The notes under the pieces were generated by a model. The model did no database searches and was not told the DNA's origin. It saw only the letters and a program-made list of their open reading frames with translations. From assembly GCA_020247545.1 (NCBI GenBank), contig JADCIX010000019.1, positions 1 through 50,016 on the forward strand: 50,016 nt of DNA. Reading direction: 5' to 3'. Positions 8,708 through 18,688 of the stretch are shown piece after piece (the stretch's first letter is position 1; the number at the start of each line of letters is the position of its first letter). The position numbers and the translations under genes are program-made. The stretch is from Rhodocyclaceae bacterium. Lineage in GTDB: Bacteria; Pseudomonadota; Gammaproteobacteria; Burkholderiales; Usitatibacteraceae.

Positions 8708-10276
8708 ATGTCCAGCATTAAGCGCGCGCTGATCAGCGTTTCAGATAAGACTGGTATCGTCGAGTTTGCAAAATTTCTGGCGAATTCAGGCGTTGAGATT
8801 CTTTCGACTGGTGGGACTGCTAAGTTACTTGGCGATGCCGGTATCAGAGTCATCGAAGTCGGTGACTACACCGGCTTTCCAGAGATGATGGACGGCCGTG
8901 TCAAAACGCTGCACCCGAAAGTCCACGGTGGAATCCTCGCCCGGCGTGATCTTCCGCATCACAGTGCAGCGATGCAAAAGCATGACATCCCACCAATCGA
9001 TATGGTGGTGGTTAACTTGTATCCGTTCGCGGCGACCATTGCCAAACCGGGCGTCACCTTTGATGATGCCATTGAGAATATCGATATCGGCGGGCCTGCT
9101 ATGGTGCGCGCCTCAGCAAAAAATCATGCGTTTGTCGCGATCGTGACAGACGTGGCGGACTACGATCATATCGCCGCAGAAATGAAAGCGAACCGAGGTT
9201 CAATTTCAGACTACACGCGTCTTCAGCTCGCCAAACGCGCATTCGCGCATACAGCTGAGTACGACGGCATGATCAGCACCTACCTATCGTCGCTCGAAGT
9301 TGATGCCGATGGCAACACCAACCGTCGAACGTTCCCGGACAAGCTGCACCTGACATTTACCAAAGCGCAGGACCTGCGCTACGGCGAAAATCCCCACCAA
9401 GATGCGGCGTTCTACGTCGAAAAACATCCGGCGGCGGGGACACTCGCGAACTATAAACAGCTTCAAGGAAAAGAGCTGTCGTACAACAACATCGCCGACG
9501 CGGATGCCGCGTGGCAATGCTGTCGCGGCTTCAATGTACCGGCTTGTGTCATCGTCAAGCACGCCAACCCGTGCGGTGTTGCAATTGCCTATGACACACT
9601 CACCGCCTACCAGCGTGCACTGGAGACGGACCCGACGTCAGCGTTCGGCGGCATCATCGCCTTTAATCAAGAAGTCGATGGGCAAACTGCCGAGGCAGTG
9701 GCGAAACAATTTGTCGAAGTCTTGTTGGCTCCCTCGTTTAGTGCGGCCGCGATGCAAGTGTTTCGTGCAAAACAAAATCTCAGACTACTGACGATTCCCG
9801 TCGCACCAATGGTTAATGATGTTGATATGAAGCGTGTTGGTGGCGGCATGTTGGTGCAGTCATCTGACGATTTTGATGTCTCTCAGTTGAAGGTGGTGAG
9901 CAAGCGCCAGCCAACACGTGCAGAAATGAACGACCTTGTTTTTGCTTTCCGAGTTGCGAAGTTTGTAAAGTCGAACGCGATTGTGTTCTGCCGGTACGGC
10001 ATGACGCTGGGTGTTGGCGCAGGACAAATGAGCCGTGTGGATTCCACCAAAATCGCTGCCATCAAGGCGAAGAATGCCGGCCTATCGCTCAAGGGCTCCG
10101 TTGCAGCGTCAGACGCGTTCTTTCCATTCCGTGATGGTCTGGATGTGATCGCCGAGGCGGGTGCAACTGCGGTCATTCAACCGGGTGGCTCGATGCGCGA
10201 TGATGAAGTCATCAAGGCGGCTGATGAGCATGGCGTTGCGATGGTGTTGACCGGCATGCGGCACTTCCGTCACTAA
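8708..10276 (+). CDS. purH: Bifunctional AICAR transformylase/IMP cyclohydrolase PurH
   Basis: The protein performs the last two steps of IMP synthesis: formylation of AICAR with 10-formyl-THF and ring closure to IMP. The 522-residue length matches the family. The N-terminal cyclohydrolase part begins [18 protein letters not shown] and has the ILSTGGT and [16 protein letters not shown] signatures; the C-terminal transformylase part has the KHANPCG motif (Lys-His of the active site), [23 protein letters not shown] and [10 protein letters not shown]. The start ATG is 14 nt after fis and purD follows after 94 bp, giving a purine-synthesis pair in the same direction. Confidence 0.98.
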   Translation: MSSIKRALISVSDKTGIVEFAKFLANSGVEILSTGGTAKLLGDAGIRVIEVGDYTGFPEMMDGRVKTLHPKVHGGILARRDLPHHSAAMQKHDIPPIDMVVVNLYPFAATIAKPGVTFDDAIENIDIGGPAMVRASAKNHAFVAIVTDVADYDHIAAEMKANRGSISDYTRLQLAKRAFAHTAEYDGMISTYLSSLEVDADGNTNRRTFPDKLHLTFTKAQDLRYGENPHQDAAFYVEKHPAAGTLANYKQLQGKELSYNNIADADAAWQCCRGFNVPACVIVKHANPCGVAIAYDTLTAYQRALETDPTSAFGGIIAFNQEVDGQTAEAVAKQFVEVLLAPSFSAAAMQVFRAKQNLRLLTIPVAPMVNDVDMKRVGGGMLVQSSDDFDVSQLKVVSKRQPTRAEMNDLVFAFRVAKFVKSNAIVFCRYGMTLGVGAGQMSRVDSTKIAAIKAKNAGLSLKGSVAASDAFFPFRDGLDVIAEAGATAVIQPGGSMRDDEVIKAADEHGVAMVLTGMRHFRH

Positions 10277-10370
10277 ATGGCGCATCTCGCTACTGCGCTT
10301 GGCACAGCGTTGTTGCGCTGGCGCTCGTCGCACGTGAAGCACCATTTAGACCTACGACCCTAAACAATCA

Positions 10371-11636
10371 ATGAAACTACTTGTCATCGGTTCTGGCGGC
10401 CGTGAGCACGCACTCGCGTGGCGTCTCGCACAAAACAAACGTGTGCAATGCGTTTATGTGGCACCGGGTAACGCCGGCACCGCGACCGAGGACGGGCTCG
10501 TCAACATCAACATCACTGATATCGGTGAGTTGCTGGCGTTTGCGGAAAAAGAAGATATCTATCTCACGGTGGTGGGGCCGGAGGCTCCGCTTGCTGCGGG
10601 TGTTGTCGATACGTTTCGCGCTGCGGGAAGAAAAATATTCGGCCCCACAAAAGCCGCGGCACAGCTCGAGTCGTCGAAAGATTTTGCCAAGCAGTTCATG
10701 GTGCGCCACCAGATTCCGACCGCACGCTATGCCACCTTTACCGACGGCAAGCTCGCACGTGAATATGTCGCGAAGGAAGGCGCGCCGATCGTCGTAAAGG
10801 CCGATGGCCTTGCGGCAGGCAAAGGGGTTGTCGTCGCGATGACGGTTGCCGAAGCGGTCTCAGCCATCAACATCATGCTGGGCACGGAAGATCACCCTAT
10901 CGCAGGACGTGTCGTCATCGAAGAATTTATGGAAGGCGAAGAAGCGAGCTTTATTTGCATGTGCGACGGCAAATCCGCACTCCCCTTTGCGTCCTCACAA
11001 GATCACAAACGCATTTTCGACAACGATCAGGGCCCCAACACCGGCGGCATGGGCGCGTATTCGCCCGCACCGGTCGTCACACCGGAGGTCCACGCCCGCG
11101 TGATGCGGGAAGTGATTAACCCCACGCTCAAAGGCATGGCCGCCGAAGGCATGCCATTCACGGGCTTTCTGTATGCTGGCCTCATGATTGACGCATCCGG
11201 CAAGCCGCGTGTGGTGGAGTTTAATGCACGCATGGGTGACCCCGAGACGCAGCCGATCATGATGCGACTGAAGAGCGATTTTCTATCGCTCGTCGAGGCC
11301 GCCTTGGATCACAAGCTGGCAGATATTGATGCCGAATGGGATCGCCGCGCGGCCCTCGGTGTGGTGATGGCGGCCGGTAACTATCCCGACACGCCGCGCA
11401 AGGGTGATGTGATTACTGGATTACCCACCGCGACCGACGATGCCAAAGTTTTTCACGCTGGCACATCCCGGCAGGACGGCAAAGTGGTCACCAACGGCGG
11501 GCGCGTGCTTTGCGTCACTGCACTTGGCGACACAGTTAAACTCGCCCAGCGTCGCGCTTATGAAACCCTCGACGGTATTCGGTTCGAGGGCATGCAGTTT
11601 CGCAAAGACATTGGCTACCGCGCCATCAAACGTTAG
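10371..11636 (+). CDS. purD: Phosphoribosylamine-glycine ligase PurD
   Basis: ATP-grasp enzyme joining phosphoribosylamine and glycine to GAR, the second step of purine synthesis. The 421 residues show the N-terminal GSGGREHALAW loop, VVGPEAPLAAG, IVVKADGLAAGKGV (ATP-grasp), the QDHKR...GPNTGGMGAYSP block and EFNARMGDPETQ (metal ligands), followed by a C-terminal domain. It begins with ATG 94 nt after purH; the intervening sequence shows no convincing terminator, so read-through from purH is likely. hemF follows in the same direction after 123 bp. Confidence 0.98.
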   Translation: MKLLVIGSGGREHALAWRLAQNKRVQCVYVAPGNAGTATEDGLVNINITDIGELLAFAEKEDIYLTVVGPEAPLAAGVVDTFRAAGRKIFGPTKAAAQLESSKDFAKQFMVRHQIPTARYATFTDGKLAREYVAKEGAPIVVKADGLAAGKGVVVAMTVAEAVSAINIMLGTEDHPIAGRVVIEEFMEGEEASFICMCDGKSALPFASSQDHKRIFDNDQGPNTGGMGAYSPAPVVTPEVHARVMREVINPTLKGMAAEGMPFTGFLYAGLMIDASGKPRVVEFNARMGDPETQPIMMRLKSDFLSLVEAALDHKLADIDAEWDRRAALGVVMAAGNYPDTPRKGDVITGLPTATDDAKVFHAGTSRQDGKVVTNGGRVLCVTALGDTVKLAQRRAYETLDGIRFEGMQFRKDIGYRAIKR

Positions 11637-11759
11637 CGCAGCGACGCGACCGTCCAGTCGCACCATGCCTGAAAATACAAAGCACCCAACAGACGGACAC
11701 TTTCAAGGCAAAATGCCTGAAAAGCCGCCCTCTTCCTTGCGTTTCAAACTTGACTAACC

Positions 11760-12668
11760 ATGAATCCTAACGCCGTCCGCGAATACCTTCTCCATCTCCA
11801 GTCGTCGATCGTGTCACGCATGGAATCCATCGATGGCGGCACATTTATCCGTGATGAATGGCAGCGGCCGGAAGGCGGCGGCGGCATCTCGCGCGTGATC
11901 GAAAACAGCAGCGTACTCGAACGCGGCGGCATTTTGTTCTCACATGTAATCGGTGCCAAGTTGCCGCCATCGGCGGCGGCCAACCGGCCAGAAATTGCCG
12001 GGCGGCCCTGGGAGGCAATGGGCGTCTCGCTGGTGTTACATCCGCGTAACCCCTATGTGCCGACGGTGCATATGAACGTTCGCTTCTTCATTGCAAAAGC
12101 GGATGTAAACCAATCAAGTGATAAAGATGTCTTTTGGTTTGGTGGGGGCATGGATTTAACGCCCTACTATGGCTACGACGAAGACTGTGTACATTTTCAC
12201 CAAGTCAACAAAGACGCGCTCGATAAACTCAACCCAGAATACTTTCCGCGCTACAAAAAGTGGTGCGACGAATATTTTTGGTTGAAGCACCGCAACGAGC
12301 CGCGCGGCATCGGCGGCGTGTTCTTTGACGACTTCCACGACGGTGGCTTTGATCATGCGTTCGCATTGCAACGAGCGGTCGGTGATTCCTTCAACGAAGC
12401 CTATGCACCGATTGTAGAGCGTCGCATGAAAAACGCCTACGGCGAACGCGAACGCGACTGGCAGCTCTACCGTCGCGGACGGTATGTCGAGTTCAACCTG
12501 GTTTGGGATCGCGGTACACACTTTGGTTTGCAATCCGGTGGCCGCACCGAATCCATCCTGGCCTCAATGCCCCCACACGCGACCTGGCGCTACAACTGGG
12601 CACCGGAGGCTGGCACGCCCGAGGCCGAGTTGCTCGCGAAATATGTGAACGGGCGGGATTGGGTTTAG
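11760..12668 (+). CDS. hemF: Oxygen-dependent coproporphyrinogen III oxidase HemF
   Basis: The enzyme decarboxylates coproporphyrinogen III to protoporphyrinogen IX using O2 in haem synthesis. The 302 residues are the usual length. Signatures seen are [68 protein letters not shown] and [12 protein letters not shown] with [13 protein letters not shown] near the C-terminus. No clear ribosome binding site precedes the ATG. In the 123-bp gap after purD the 11-mer ATGCCTGAAAA occurs twice, which may be chance. Haem is also needed by the tryptophan dioxygenase and the cytochrome c in this window. The gene converges on mrpG, with a repeat remnant between them. Confidence 0.97.
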   Translation: MNPNAVREYLLHLQSSIVSRMESIDGGTFIRDEWQRPEGGGGISRVIENSSVLERGGILFSHVIGAKLPPSAAANRPEIAGRPWEAMGVSLVLHPRNPYVPTVHMNVRFFIAKADVNQSSDKDVFWFGGGMDLTPYYGYDEDCVHFHQVNKDALDKLNPEYFPRYKKWCDEYFWLKHRNEPRGIGGVFFDDFHDGGFDHAFALQRAVGDSFNEAYAPIVERRMKNAYGERERDWQLYRRGRYVEFNLVWDRGTHFGLQSGGRTESILASMPPHATWRYNWAPEAGTPEAELLAKYVNGRDWV

Positions 12669-12746
12669 TCGAGGCGCGCCTCAAACACCAACCGGCTGAC
12701 TAACGCGCTTCATCGTCAGGTCGAGCGAACAGCTTCCACACTGTCT

Positions 12747-12783
12747 CCGCTTTCGGGCGCGCCCGCATGAAATATTCAGGCTA
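12747..12783 (-). repeat. Truncated end of the inverted-repeat element, at mrpG stop codon
   Basis: Read on the minus strand from 12783, the sequence TAGCCTGAATATTTCATG continues into a GC-rich palindrome (CGGGCGCGCCCG, 12754-12765) and GAAAGCGG, matching the first 37 nt of the two longer elements at 26927 and 48088 with a few substitutions. Similarity then stops, so this is a solo end or remnant. Its first three bases are the TAG stop codon of mrpG, exactly as at the other two copies. It lies between the convergent hemF and mrpG genes. Confidence 0.7.
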
Positions 12784-13128
12784 GCGACGCGGAGTATCGG
12801 TTGCAGACTCGGGGGGCACTGGCGGACGGATACCATTACCTCGATTGATCGCGGCGCGCATCAGCATATGTGCTGATACCGGCGCGGTAATAAAGATAAA
12901 CAGCGTAATCAATAGCTCGTGGGCACTTAAGTCTCGGCTGGCAGTACTAAAAAAAAGTATCGAGGCAATCAATGTGCAACCAACACCGAGGGTTGATGCT
13001 TTGGTTGGGCCATGGACGCGCTTGTAGAACTCGCCAAGTTTGGCCAGGCCAAATGAACCCACCAGTGCAAACAAGGCACCAAGCATCACCAGTATCGCGA
13101 GCGCAATATCCAGCCATATCGGCATCAT
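12781..13128 (-). CDS. mrpG: Mrp Na+/H+ antiporter subunit G
   Basis: A 115-residue membrane protein with three hydrophobic segments (about 5-27, 43-62 and 67-88) and the MnhG signature FYKRVHGPTKASTLGVG. It is the last subunit of the Mrp (multiple resistance and pH) complex in the inner membrane, which exchanges cytoplasmic Na+ for external H+. Its ATG overlaps the stop of mrpF by 4 nt. The stop codon TAG is also the first three bases of a truncated copy of the repeat element. The C-terminal tail after residue 95 is polar and Pro-rich. Confidence 0.93.
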   Translation of the reverse strand: MMPIWLDIALAILVMLGALFALVGSFGLAKLGEFYKRVHGPTKASTLGVGCTLIASILFFSTASRDLSAHELLITLFIFITAPVSAHMLMRAAINRGNGIRPPVPPESATDTPRR

Positions 13129-13436
13129 TGGACAATATCTCCACGATCCAAGAACTTCGCCATCACCACCGTGCCAATGAAACCCAGCATCGCGATCACC
13201 AGTGCGGCTTCAAAAAAAACGCTCGACGCGGATGCAATTCCCAACAGTAATGTCATTGCCAGCATGTTGATGTAGGCGGTATCGAGGGCGAGGATTCTGT
13301 CCGTCGTACTCGGGCCGCGAATCAGGCGATACAGATTCAACAGCAGTGCGATGGCAAATGCCGCCATTGCAAAGGTCACGGCATACTGGGAAAAGGTTCC
13401 CAAATGTGCAGACGTGTTAAACAGGGTCTTCATCAT
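13125..13436 (-). CDS. mrpF: Mrp Na+/H+ antiporter subunit F
   Basis: A 103-residue hydrophobic protein with three predicted membrane helices and the MnhF core RGPSTTDRILALDT. MrpF is a small integral subunit required for antiporter activity. It overlaps mrpE upstream and mrpG downstream by 4 nt each, so its translation is likely coupled to both. The first 15 residues are polar before helix one. Confidence 0.93.
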   Translation of the reverse strand: MMKTLFNTSAHLGTFSQYAVTFAMAAFAIALLLNLYRLIRGPSTTDRILALDTAYINMLAMTLLLGIASASSVFFEAALVIAMLGFIGTVVMAKFLDRGDIVQ

Positions 13437-13918
13437 TCGAAAATCTCCTTCAATGGAAGTTCGTATCGCGCTTTGATGTCTTTAATCAGCTGCGCTTTAT
13501 CCGTGACGTGTAACGCATGCACCAGCAGGTACTTGCCGTCTGCGGAAAAATCCACCGATAACGTTCCGGGCGTCATGGTGATAATGCCAGCCAGCGCAGT
13601 CTTCGCATAAATGTCGGCAACCTCGAGCGGTATCCACACAAAGTCGGGTTGAATATCGGCTTCCCGGCCGAGAATCAGGCGTGCCACATCGAGGTTCGAC
13701 TTCAAGATATCAATCAGCACAATCACACTGAGCACCACAACGGTGAGCAGTTGTTTTGGATAGGTTGCCGACACCGCAAAGCGTGACGTCCACAGCGGAA
13801 TGATGCCCGCCAGTAAGCCGCCCAATAGCAAGTGCGCAGGATGAACCGTGTTGTTCAGCGCCAGCCATACCACCAACAATACGAGGCTCGTTCGGGGCTG
13901 CGGTAGCCAGCGCTTCAT
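13433..13918 (-). CDS. mrpE: Mrp Na+/H+ antiporter subunit E
   Basis: A 161-residue protein with the MnhE architecture: two N-terminal hydrophobic segments (about 10-50), a third near 60-75, then a soluble domain containing ITMTPGTLSVDFSADGKYLLVHAL, the hallmark of the family. It overlaps mrpD and mrpF by 4 nt each. MrpE is needed for assembly and full activity of the complex in studied bacteria. Confidence 0.93.
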   Translation of the reverse strand: MKRWLPQPRTSLVLLVVWLALNNTVHPAHLLLGGLLAGIIPLWTSRFAVSATYPKQLLTVVVLSVIVLIDILKSNLDVARLILGREADIQPDFVWIPLEVADIYAKTALAGIITMTPGTLSVDFSADGKYLLVHALHVTDKAQLIKDIKARYELPLKEIFE

Positions 13919-15471
13919 TTTGGTGCCCCCAGCTTGTTGATATCCTGAGTCGCCGACTTTTCAATCGGCAGCTTGCCGAGTACGTTGCTGATCATCGCTT
14001 GTGGCCTGCGCAGTTCGACCGCCGCCTGATCGGTGTATCGTTGAATCGGTGCGGCAAAGACCGTCAGGCAAACAAGTGCTGTCGCGACGGCGATGCAGGG
14101 AACCAAGTACGCCGGCGCATTGCCAGCAGCATCACGCTTCCAGAACAGGCGACTGCCCATCCGGGCGTAGGCCAACATCGAAACAAGACCCCCGCCGAGG
14201 ATTGCGAACCACAACCAAACCTGCCACGCCTGATTCACTGAACCCGCAAGAACGGCAGCCTTGCCGATGAAACCGGCAAACGGCGGCAGCCCGGCAAGAG
14301 CGGCGGCACCAATGAAGAACAGTGCGCCAGTCCAGGCCCACGCAGCGCCGGGCACAGTATTGGCTGCCGCGAGCCGGGAGCCAGCCTCGTCGATTGCGGT
14401 GGTATTGAGAAAGAGTAACGCTGTCGCAAGGGTTGAGCCGATCAAATAAAACAGCGCGCCCGATAAGGCCATTGTGCCACCCATTGCGACAGCACAAACC
14501 AGCAGGCCAGCTGACGCAATAACCGACCAGCCGATGAGCGAACGCACGTCTCTGGCAGACAATGCCCCGGCAGCAGCGACCAGCAAAGTGAGCGGTGCAA
14601 TGATCAATAGGGCTTGGCTCATGTATTGATTAATGATCCCGCCTTCGGGAAAGATCAGCGTCATGGTGCGAATGATGGCGACCACGCCGACTTTTGTCAT
14701 CAGCGCAAAAAGTGCCGCGACCGGCAATACCGCCGCTCGGTAAGTGTTGGTTAGCCAAAAATTAAGTGGTAGTAGCGCGGCTTTGATGGCGAATACGACC
14801 AGCAGCAAAAAGCCCGCCGCCGCCGCCAGCGCTTGTGAGTGGGCCGGTATGACACTAACCCTCTGTGACAAGTCGGCCATGTTCAGCGTACCCGTCACAC
14901 CATACAGTAGCGACACCGCGATCAGAAAGATCGCCGAACCCACCAAATTGATCACCACGTAGTGTATCGCCGCATTCGTGCGCCGCTGATCACTGTGTTG
15001 CAACAACATGCCATAACTGGCGGCGAGCAGCACTTCGAAAAACACAAACAGGTTAAACAGGTCAGCGGTAAGGAAGGCACCATTCAACCCCACCAGTTGG
15101 AGCAAGAACAGCGGCGCAAAGTAGGTTCCCGATGAAACTGGTTTACCATCGGCAGGCTTGGAATTCGTCGCGGCAAACACAACCGCTCCAACGAATGTCG
15201 TCAGAAGCAACATAATCGCCGTGAGTTTATCGACCACTAACGCGATACCGTAGGGCGCCTTCCAGTTGCCAAGCAGATACACAAACTGCTCACCCCGGGC
15301 GGTTCGGTGCACTGCAAACAGCGCAACCGCAAGCAGCAGCAAAAGTGCCGCCCACGTCACACCACGCTGCAGCCGGGTGTTCGACTCAGCGACGCTTAAA
15401 CACCATGCGGCAGCAACCAGCGCGATGGCTATCGGCAACACCGGTAAGTGTTTGGCGACCAGTTCAATCAT
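13915..15471 (-). CDS. mrpD: Mrp Na+/H+ antiporter subunit D
   Basis: A 518-residue polytopic protein homologous to the proton-pumping subunits NuoM/NuoN of complex I. The conserved glutamate of helix 5 is visible in FFEVLLAASYGML, and a lysine-containing helix follows in KAALLPLNFWLTNTYRAA. About fourteen hydrophobic segments can be counted. Within the Mrp complex MrpD is thought to carry protons. Its start overlaps mrpC by 4 nt and its stop overlaps mrpE by 4 nt. Confidence 0.95.
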   Translation of the reverse strand: MIELVAKHLPVLPIAIALVAAAWCLSVAESNTRLQRGVTWAALLLLLAVALFAVHRTARGEQFVYLLGNWKAPYGIALVVDKLTAIMLLLTTFVGAVVFAATNSKPADGKPVSSGTYFAPLFLLQLVGLNGAFLTADLFNLFVFFEVLLAASYGMLLQHSDQRRTNAAIHYVVINLVGSAIFLIAVSLLYGVTGTLNMADLSQRVSVIPAHSQALAAAAGFLLLVVFAIKAALLPLNFWLTNTYRAAVLPVAALFALMTKVGVVAIIRTMTLIFPEGGIINQYMSQALLIIAPLTLLVAAAGALSARDVRSLIGWSVIASAGLLVCAVAMGGTMALSGALFYLIGSTLATALLFLNTTAIDEAGSRLAAANTVPGAAWAWTGALFFIGAAALAGLPPFAGFIGKAAVLAGSVNQAWQVWLWFAILGGGLVSMLAYARMGSRLFWKRDAAGNAPAYLVPCIAVATALVCLTVFAAPIQRYTDQAAVELRRPQAMISNVLGKLPIEKSATQDINKLGAPK

Positions 15472-15815
15472 GGTGCTTGGTCTCCATCGACGTGGTCGTG
15501 ACCATTTTCGGCGTACGCCCGCACACCGATTGCCAGCAACACCGCCGTCATGCCAAACGAAATCACAATGGCGGTTAACACCAACGCCTGAGGCAGTGGA
15601 TCAGCGTAATGGGCGAGAGTCTTCGGCAACGACCCGGCGATAATCGGCGGCTTGCCGACAGTCAGCCGTCCCATAAAGAAGATGAACAGGTTTACCGCGT
15701 AGGATATGAGCGTGAGCCCCAGCACGACATCAAACAGCCGCGTACGCAGCAGCAGGTAGATGCCACACGCCATTAAGACGCCAACGCCCATGGCCACGAG
15801 TAGCGTGAGGCTCAT
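15468..15815 (-). CDS. mrpC: Mrp Na+/H+ antiporter subunit C
   Basis: A 115-residue NuoK-like subunit with three membrane helices (about 4-22, 29-48 and 75-98) and the family features YLLLRTRLFDVVLGLTLISYAVNLFIF and DPLPQALVLTAIVISFG. The C-terminus is short and acidic with His (NGHDHVDGDQ). It overlaps the stop of mrpAB (15812-15815) and the start of mrpD (15468-15471) by 4 nt each. Confidence 0.95.
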   Translation of the reverse strand: MSLTLLVAMGVGVLMACGIYLLLRTRLFDVVLGLTLISYAVNLFIFFMGRLTVGKPPIIAGSLPKTLAHYADPLPQALVLTAIVISFGMTAVLLAIGVRAYAENGHDHVDGDQAP

Positions 15816-18652
15816 ACCGCCTCCTCCTTTGTCGAGGCGATGACGTCACGCTGACCTAACCGGCCCAGTGTTGCAAGAGCCAGCATCGTTCCGCCGATCA
15901 CAGTGAGAAACACGCCGAGGTCAAAGAACATCGCCGAGGCAATCGGCACCGCACCAATCAGCGGAAAGCTGAAGTACTTGAAAGTACTGGTCAGGAACGG
16001 GAATCCAACAAGCGCGCTACCCAGGCCGGTGACACCGGCAAACAACAGGCCCCAGCCAATCCAGATCGGGTAACGCAGCCTCGCCCGCGCTTCCGCTGCT
16101 CGCTGGCCAACCGCCACATATTGCAGAATCAGCGCAACGGCAAACACTAGGCCGGCGATAAAACCGCCGCCCGGCTGGTTGTGGCCGCGCAAGTAAAAAT
16201 AAATCGACACGATCAATGCCATTGGCAATAGCAATGACGTTACGGTATTCAACAATAAGGAAATACGGGCGCTTTCAGCCAATTTCACCCCAAACTGCCC
16301 GTCAAATGGCGTGTTCGGTAAACGGAAGTCGCGCAACAGCAACGCGACAATCAGTCCCGCCATTCCCAAGACGGCGATCTCGCCCAGCGTATCAAAGCCG
16401 CGATAGTCGACGATGATGACGTTCACCGCATTCGCCCCACCGCCTTTAGACACCGTCGTTTGCAAGAAATATGGCGCAATCGAGTTAAACGGTCTTTGTA
16501 GAACCTGATAAACAATCCAAGTGATTCCTACCCCCGCCAGACCCGCCAACGCTGCGTCTGGCCAGCGAACAGCGCCAGCCTCTGCCTTGCTCGTCTTCGG
16601 TAGAAAGTTAAGCGCCAACATCATCAATATGATGGTGACAACTTCAACCAGCAACTGGGTGAGCGCAAGATCGGGAGCAGAAAAATAAACAAAGGCGAAT
16701 GCCACCACCAAGCCAGTCATGCCGAGAAACAGCAAGGAAGTCATTCGTTGTTGATGATTGATCGCGGTAAACACCGCACACGCCATCCCGATCAACGCAA
16801 TAACGATGACCGTCGGGTTTGCAAACTCGCTGCTAACCAACACGCGCCCAGGCATTGCTGTCGAAGGAAACAAGGCGAAAGCTGCGCTGACGACCAAGAC
16901 ACAAGTGGCGACTATCAGCCAGAGGTAGCGTTGCAAACGACCATTCTGCGTCCATCGCGTGACGGCTGCGGCCAACGCCGTGAGGTTTTCGATGAACACA
17001 TCAAACAGCAGCTTTGCATCGCCCGGAAGTTTGACAATTGTGTGTAGGTTGAGTTTTTTCTGAAGCGCAAAGTAGAGACCGACACCACCAGCCAGGGCAA
17101 TCACACTCATCAGCAATGGCAGATTGAATCCATGCCAGATAGCTAACGTATATGCCGGTAGTGGCGCGTTCAAGGTTGCCTGTGCCGACACAGCGAGCAA
17201 CGGCCCGACGGTAAACTGAGGGAATACGCCGACCACAACACACAACACCACGAGCACTTCAACCGGTACTCGCATAAAACGCGGCGGCTCATGCGGCGTT
17301 TTGCTCACGGCATTCGGCCCAAACACGGGCTCCCCGTTGAAGAAAACATCGTGGATAAAACGCATCGAATACGCCACTGCAGCAATACCTGCGATGGTCG
17401 AAGCAATCGGCGTCGCAATCTCAATCAGGCGGTGACTATCGACCGCCACCGCTTCAACGAAGAACATTTCCTTCGACAGAAACCCATTCAGCAAAGGCAC
17501 CCCTGCCATCGCCGCGCTGGCCACCATCGCAAGCGTTGCGGTAATTGGCATGTACTTCCACAAGCCATTCAGATGGCGCATATCACGAGAGCCGGTCTCG
17601 TGATCAATGATGCCGGCAGCCATAAACAAGGAGGCTTTAAACACAGCATGGTTGATGATATGAAAGACCCCCGCCACCACCGCCAGCGGTGTATCCAAGC
17701 CAAACAATAACGTGATGAGACCCAGATGTGAAATGGTGGAATAGGCGAGCAACCCTTTTAGATCATGCTGGAAGATTGCGACCGTTGCCCCCATCAGGAG
17801 CGTTGCAATACCCGCTGTCGAGACGATCCAAAACCATAGATCGTTGTCCCCAAGTACCGGATACAAACGAGCCAGCAAAAACACGCCTGCCTTGACCATC
17901 GTCGCTGAGTGAAGGTAGGCGGATACAGGGGTAGGTGCCGCCATCGCGTGGGGCAACCAAAAGTGGAATGGGAACTGCGCACTCTTGGTAAACGCCCCAA
18001 GCAAAACGAGCAACAAAATCGGTGCGAACAGAGGGCTCTTTTGCAACACCACCTTACTGGCAAGCACGATGTCGAGGTCATAACTGCCGACCGCTTTGCC
18101 GATCAACAACACTCCCGCCAACAACGCAAGGCCGCCCAACCCCGTGACCGCCAACGCCATCCTAGCCCCTTGGCGTGCGTCTTCACGATGCCGCCAAAAA
18201 CCGATCAGCAGAAACGACGAAAGACTGGTGAGCTCCCAGAATACGGCCAGCAAGATCAAGTTGTCTGCCAGCACGACGCCAAGCATCGCTCCCATGAAAA
18301 CAAGCAGATAGGAAAAGAAACGCGGTGAAGAGTCGGCCGGGGAAAGGTAGTAGGGGCTATACAACACGACTAGCAAACCAATCCCCAGGATCAACAAACT
18401 AAACAATAACGCCAGACCATCCAGCCGTAGGCCGAAGTTGACGCCCAGCGATGGCAACCACTCAACGCGCCAGCGCACCACATCACCGTCAAACACCGTG
18501 CCCGCCGCCCACATCAGCAACATACAGCCGCCGAACGTAAAGCCCCCCGCCAACCACCCGGAGAGGCGACGCCTGTCGCTGCTCACAAACAACAAAGCCA
18601 ACGCGCCAAAGAACGGCAGCGCTAACATCAAGGCGATCACGGGCGATAACAT
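15812..18652 (-). CDS. mrpA: Mrp Na+/H+ antiporter, fused subunits A and B
   Basis: A 946-residue membrane protein. Residues 1 to about 780 are MrpA, homologous to NuoL: the glutamate of helix 5 in WELTSLSSFLLIGFW, a functional lysine/histidine region in KSAQFPFHFWLPHAMAAPTPVSAYLHSATMVKAG, and further C-terminal helices (MbhD/MbhE-type). From about 800 the sequence is MnhB (LLNTVTSLLLPMALIVSIYFYLRGHNQPGGGFIAGL, then DLGVFLTVIGGTMLALATLG). A and B are separate in Bacillus; the fusion is common in Proteobacteria. This is the first gene of the mrp operon proper, 36 bp after the CaCA antiporter gene, with no obvious terminator between them. Confidence 0.95.
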   Translation of the reverse strand: MLSPVIALMLALPFFGALALLFVSSDRRRLSGWLAGGFTFGGCMLLMWAAGTVFDGDVVRWRVEWLPSLGVNFGLRLDGLALLFSLLILGIGLLVVLYSPYYLSPADSSPRFFSYLLVFMGAMLGVVLADNLILLAVFWELTSLSSFLLIGFWRHREDARQGARMALAVTGLGGLALLAGVLLIGKAVGSYDLDIVLASKVVLQKSPLFAPILLLVLLGAFTKSAQFPFHFWLPHAMAAPTPVSAYLHSATMVKAGVFLLARLYPVLGDNDLWFWIVSTAGIATLLMGATVAIFQHDLKGLLAYSTISHLGLITLLFGLDTPLAVVAGVFHIINHAVFKASLFMAAGIIDHETGSRDMRHLNGLWKYMPITATLAMVASAAMAGVPLLNGFLSKEMFFVEAVAVDSHRLIEIATPIASTIAGIAAVAYSMRFIHDVFFNGEPVFGPNAVSKTPHEPPRFMRVPVEVLVVLCVVVGVFPQFTVGPLLAVSAQATLNAPLPAYTLAIWHGFNLPLLMSVIALAGGVGLYFALQKKLNLHTIVKLPGDAKLLFDVFIENLTALAAAVTRWTQNGRLQRYLWLIVATCVLVVSAAFALFPSTAMPGRVLVSSEFANPTVIVIALIGMACAVFTAINHQQRMTSLLFLGMTGLVVAFAFVYFSAPDLALTQLLVEVVTIILMMLALNFLPKTSKAEAGAVRWPDAALAGLAGVGITWIVYQVLQRPFNSIAPYFLQTTVSKGGGANAVNVIIVDYRGFDTLGEIAVLGMAGLIVALLLRDFRLPNTPFDGQFGVKLAESARISLLLNTVTSLLLPMALIVSIYFYLRGHNQPGGGFIAGLVFAVALILQYVAVGQRAAEARARLRYPIWIGWGLLFAGVTGLGSALVGFPFLTSTFKYFSFPLIGAVPIASAMFFDLGVFLTVIGGTMLALATLGRLGQRDVIASTKEEAV

Positions 18653-18688
18653 TTCGTCTTTACGATTTCCGAAAGTTGACGGCGATTG

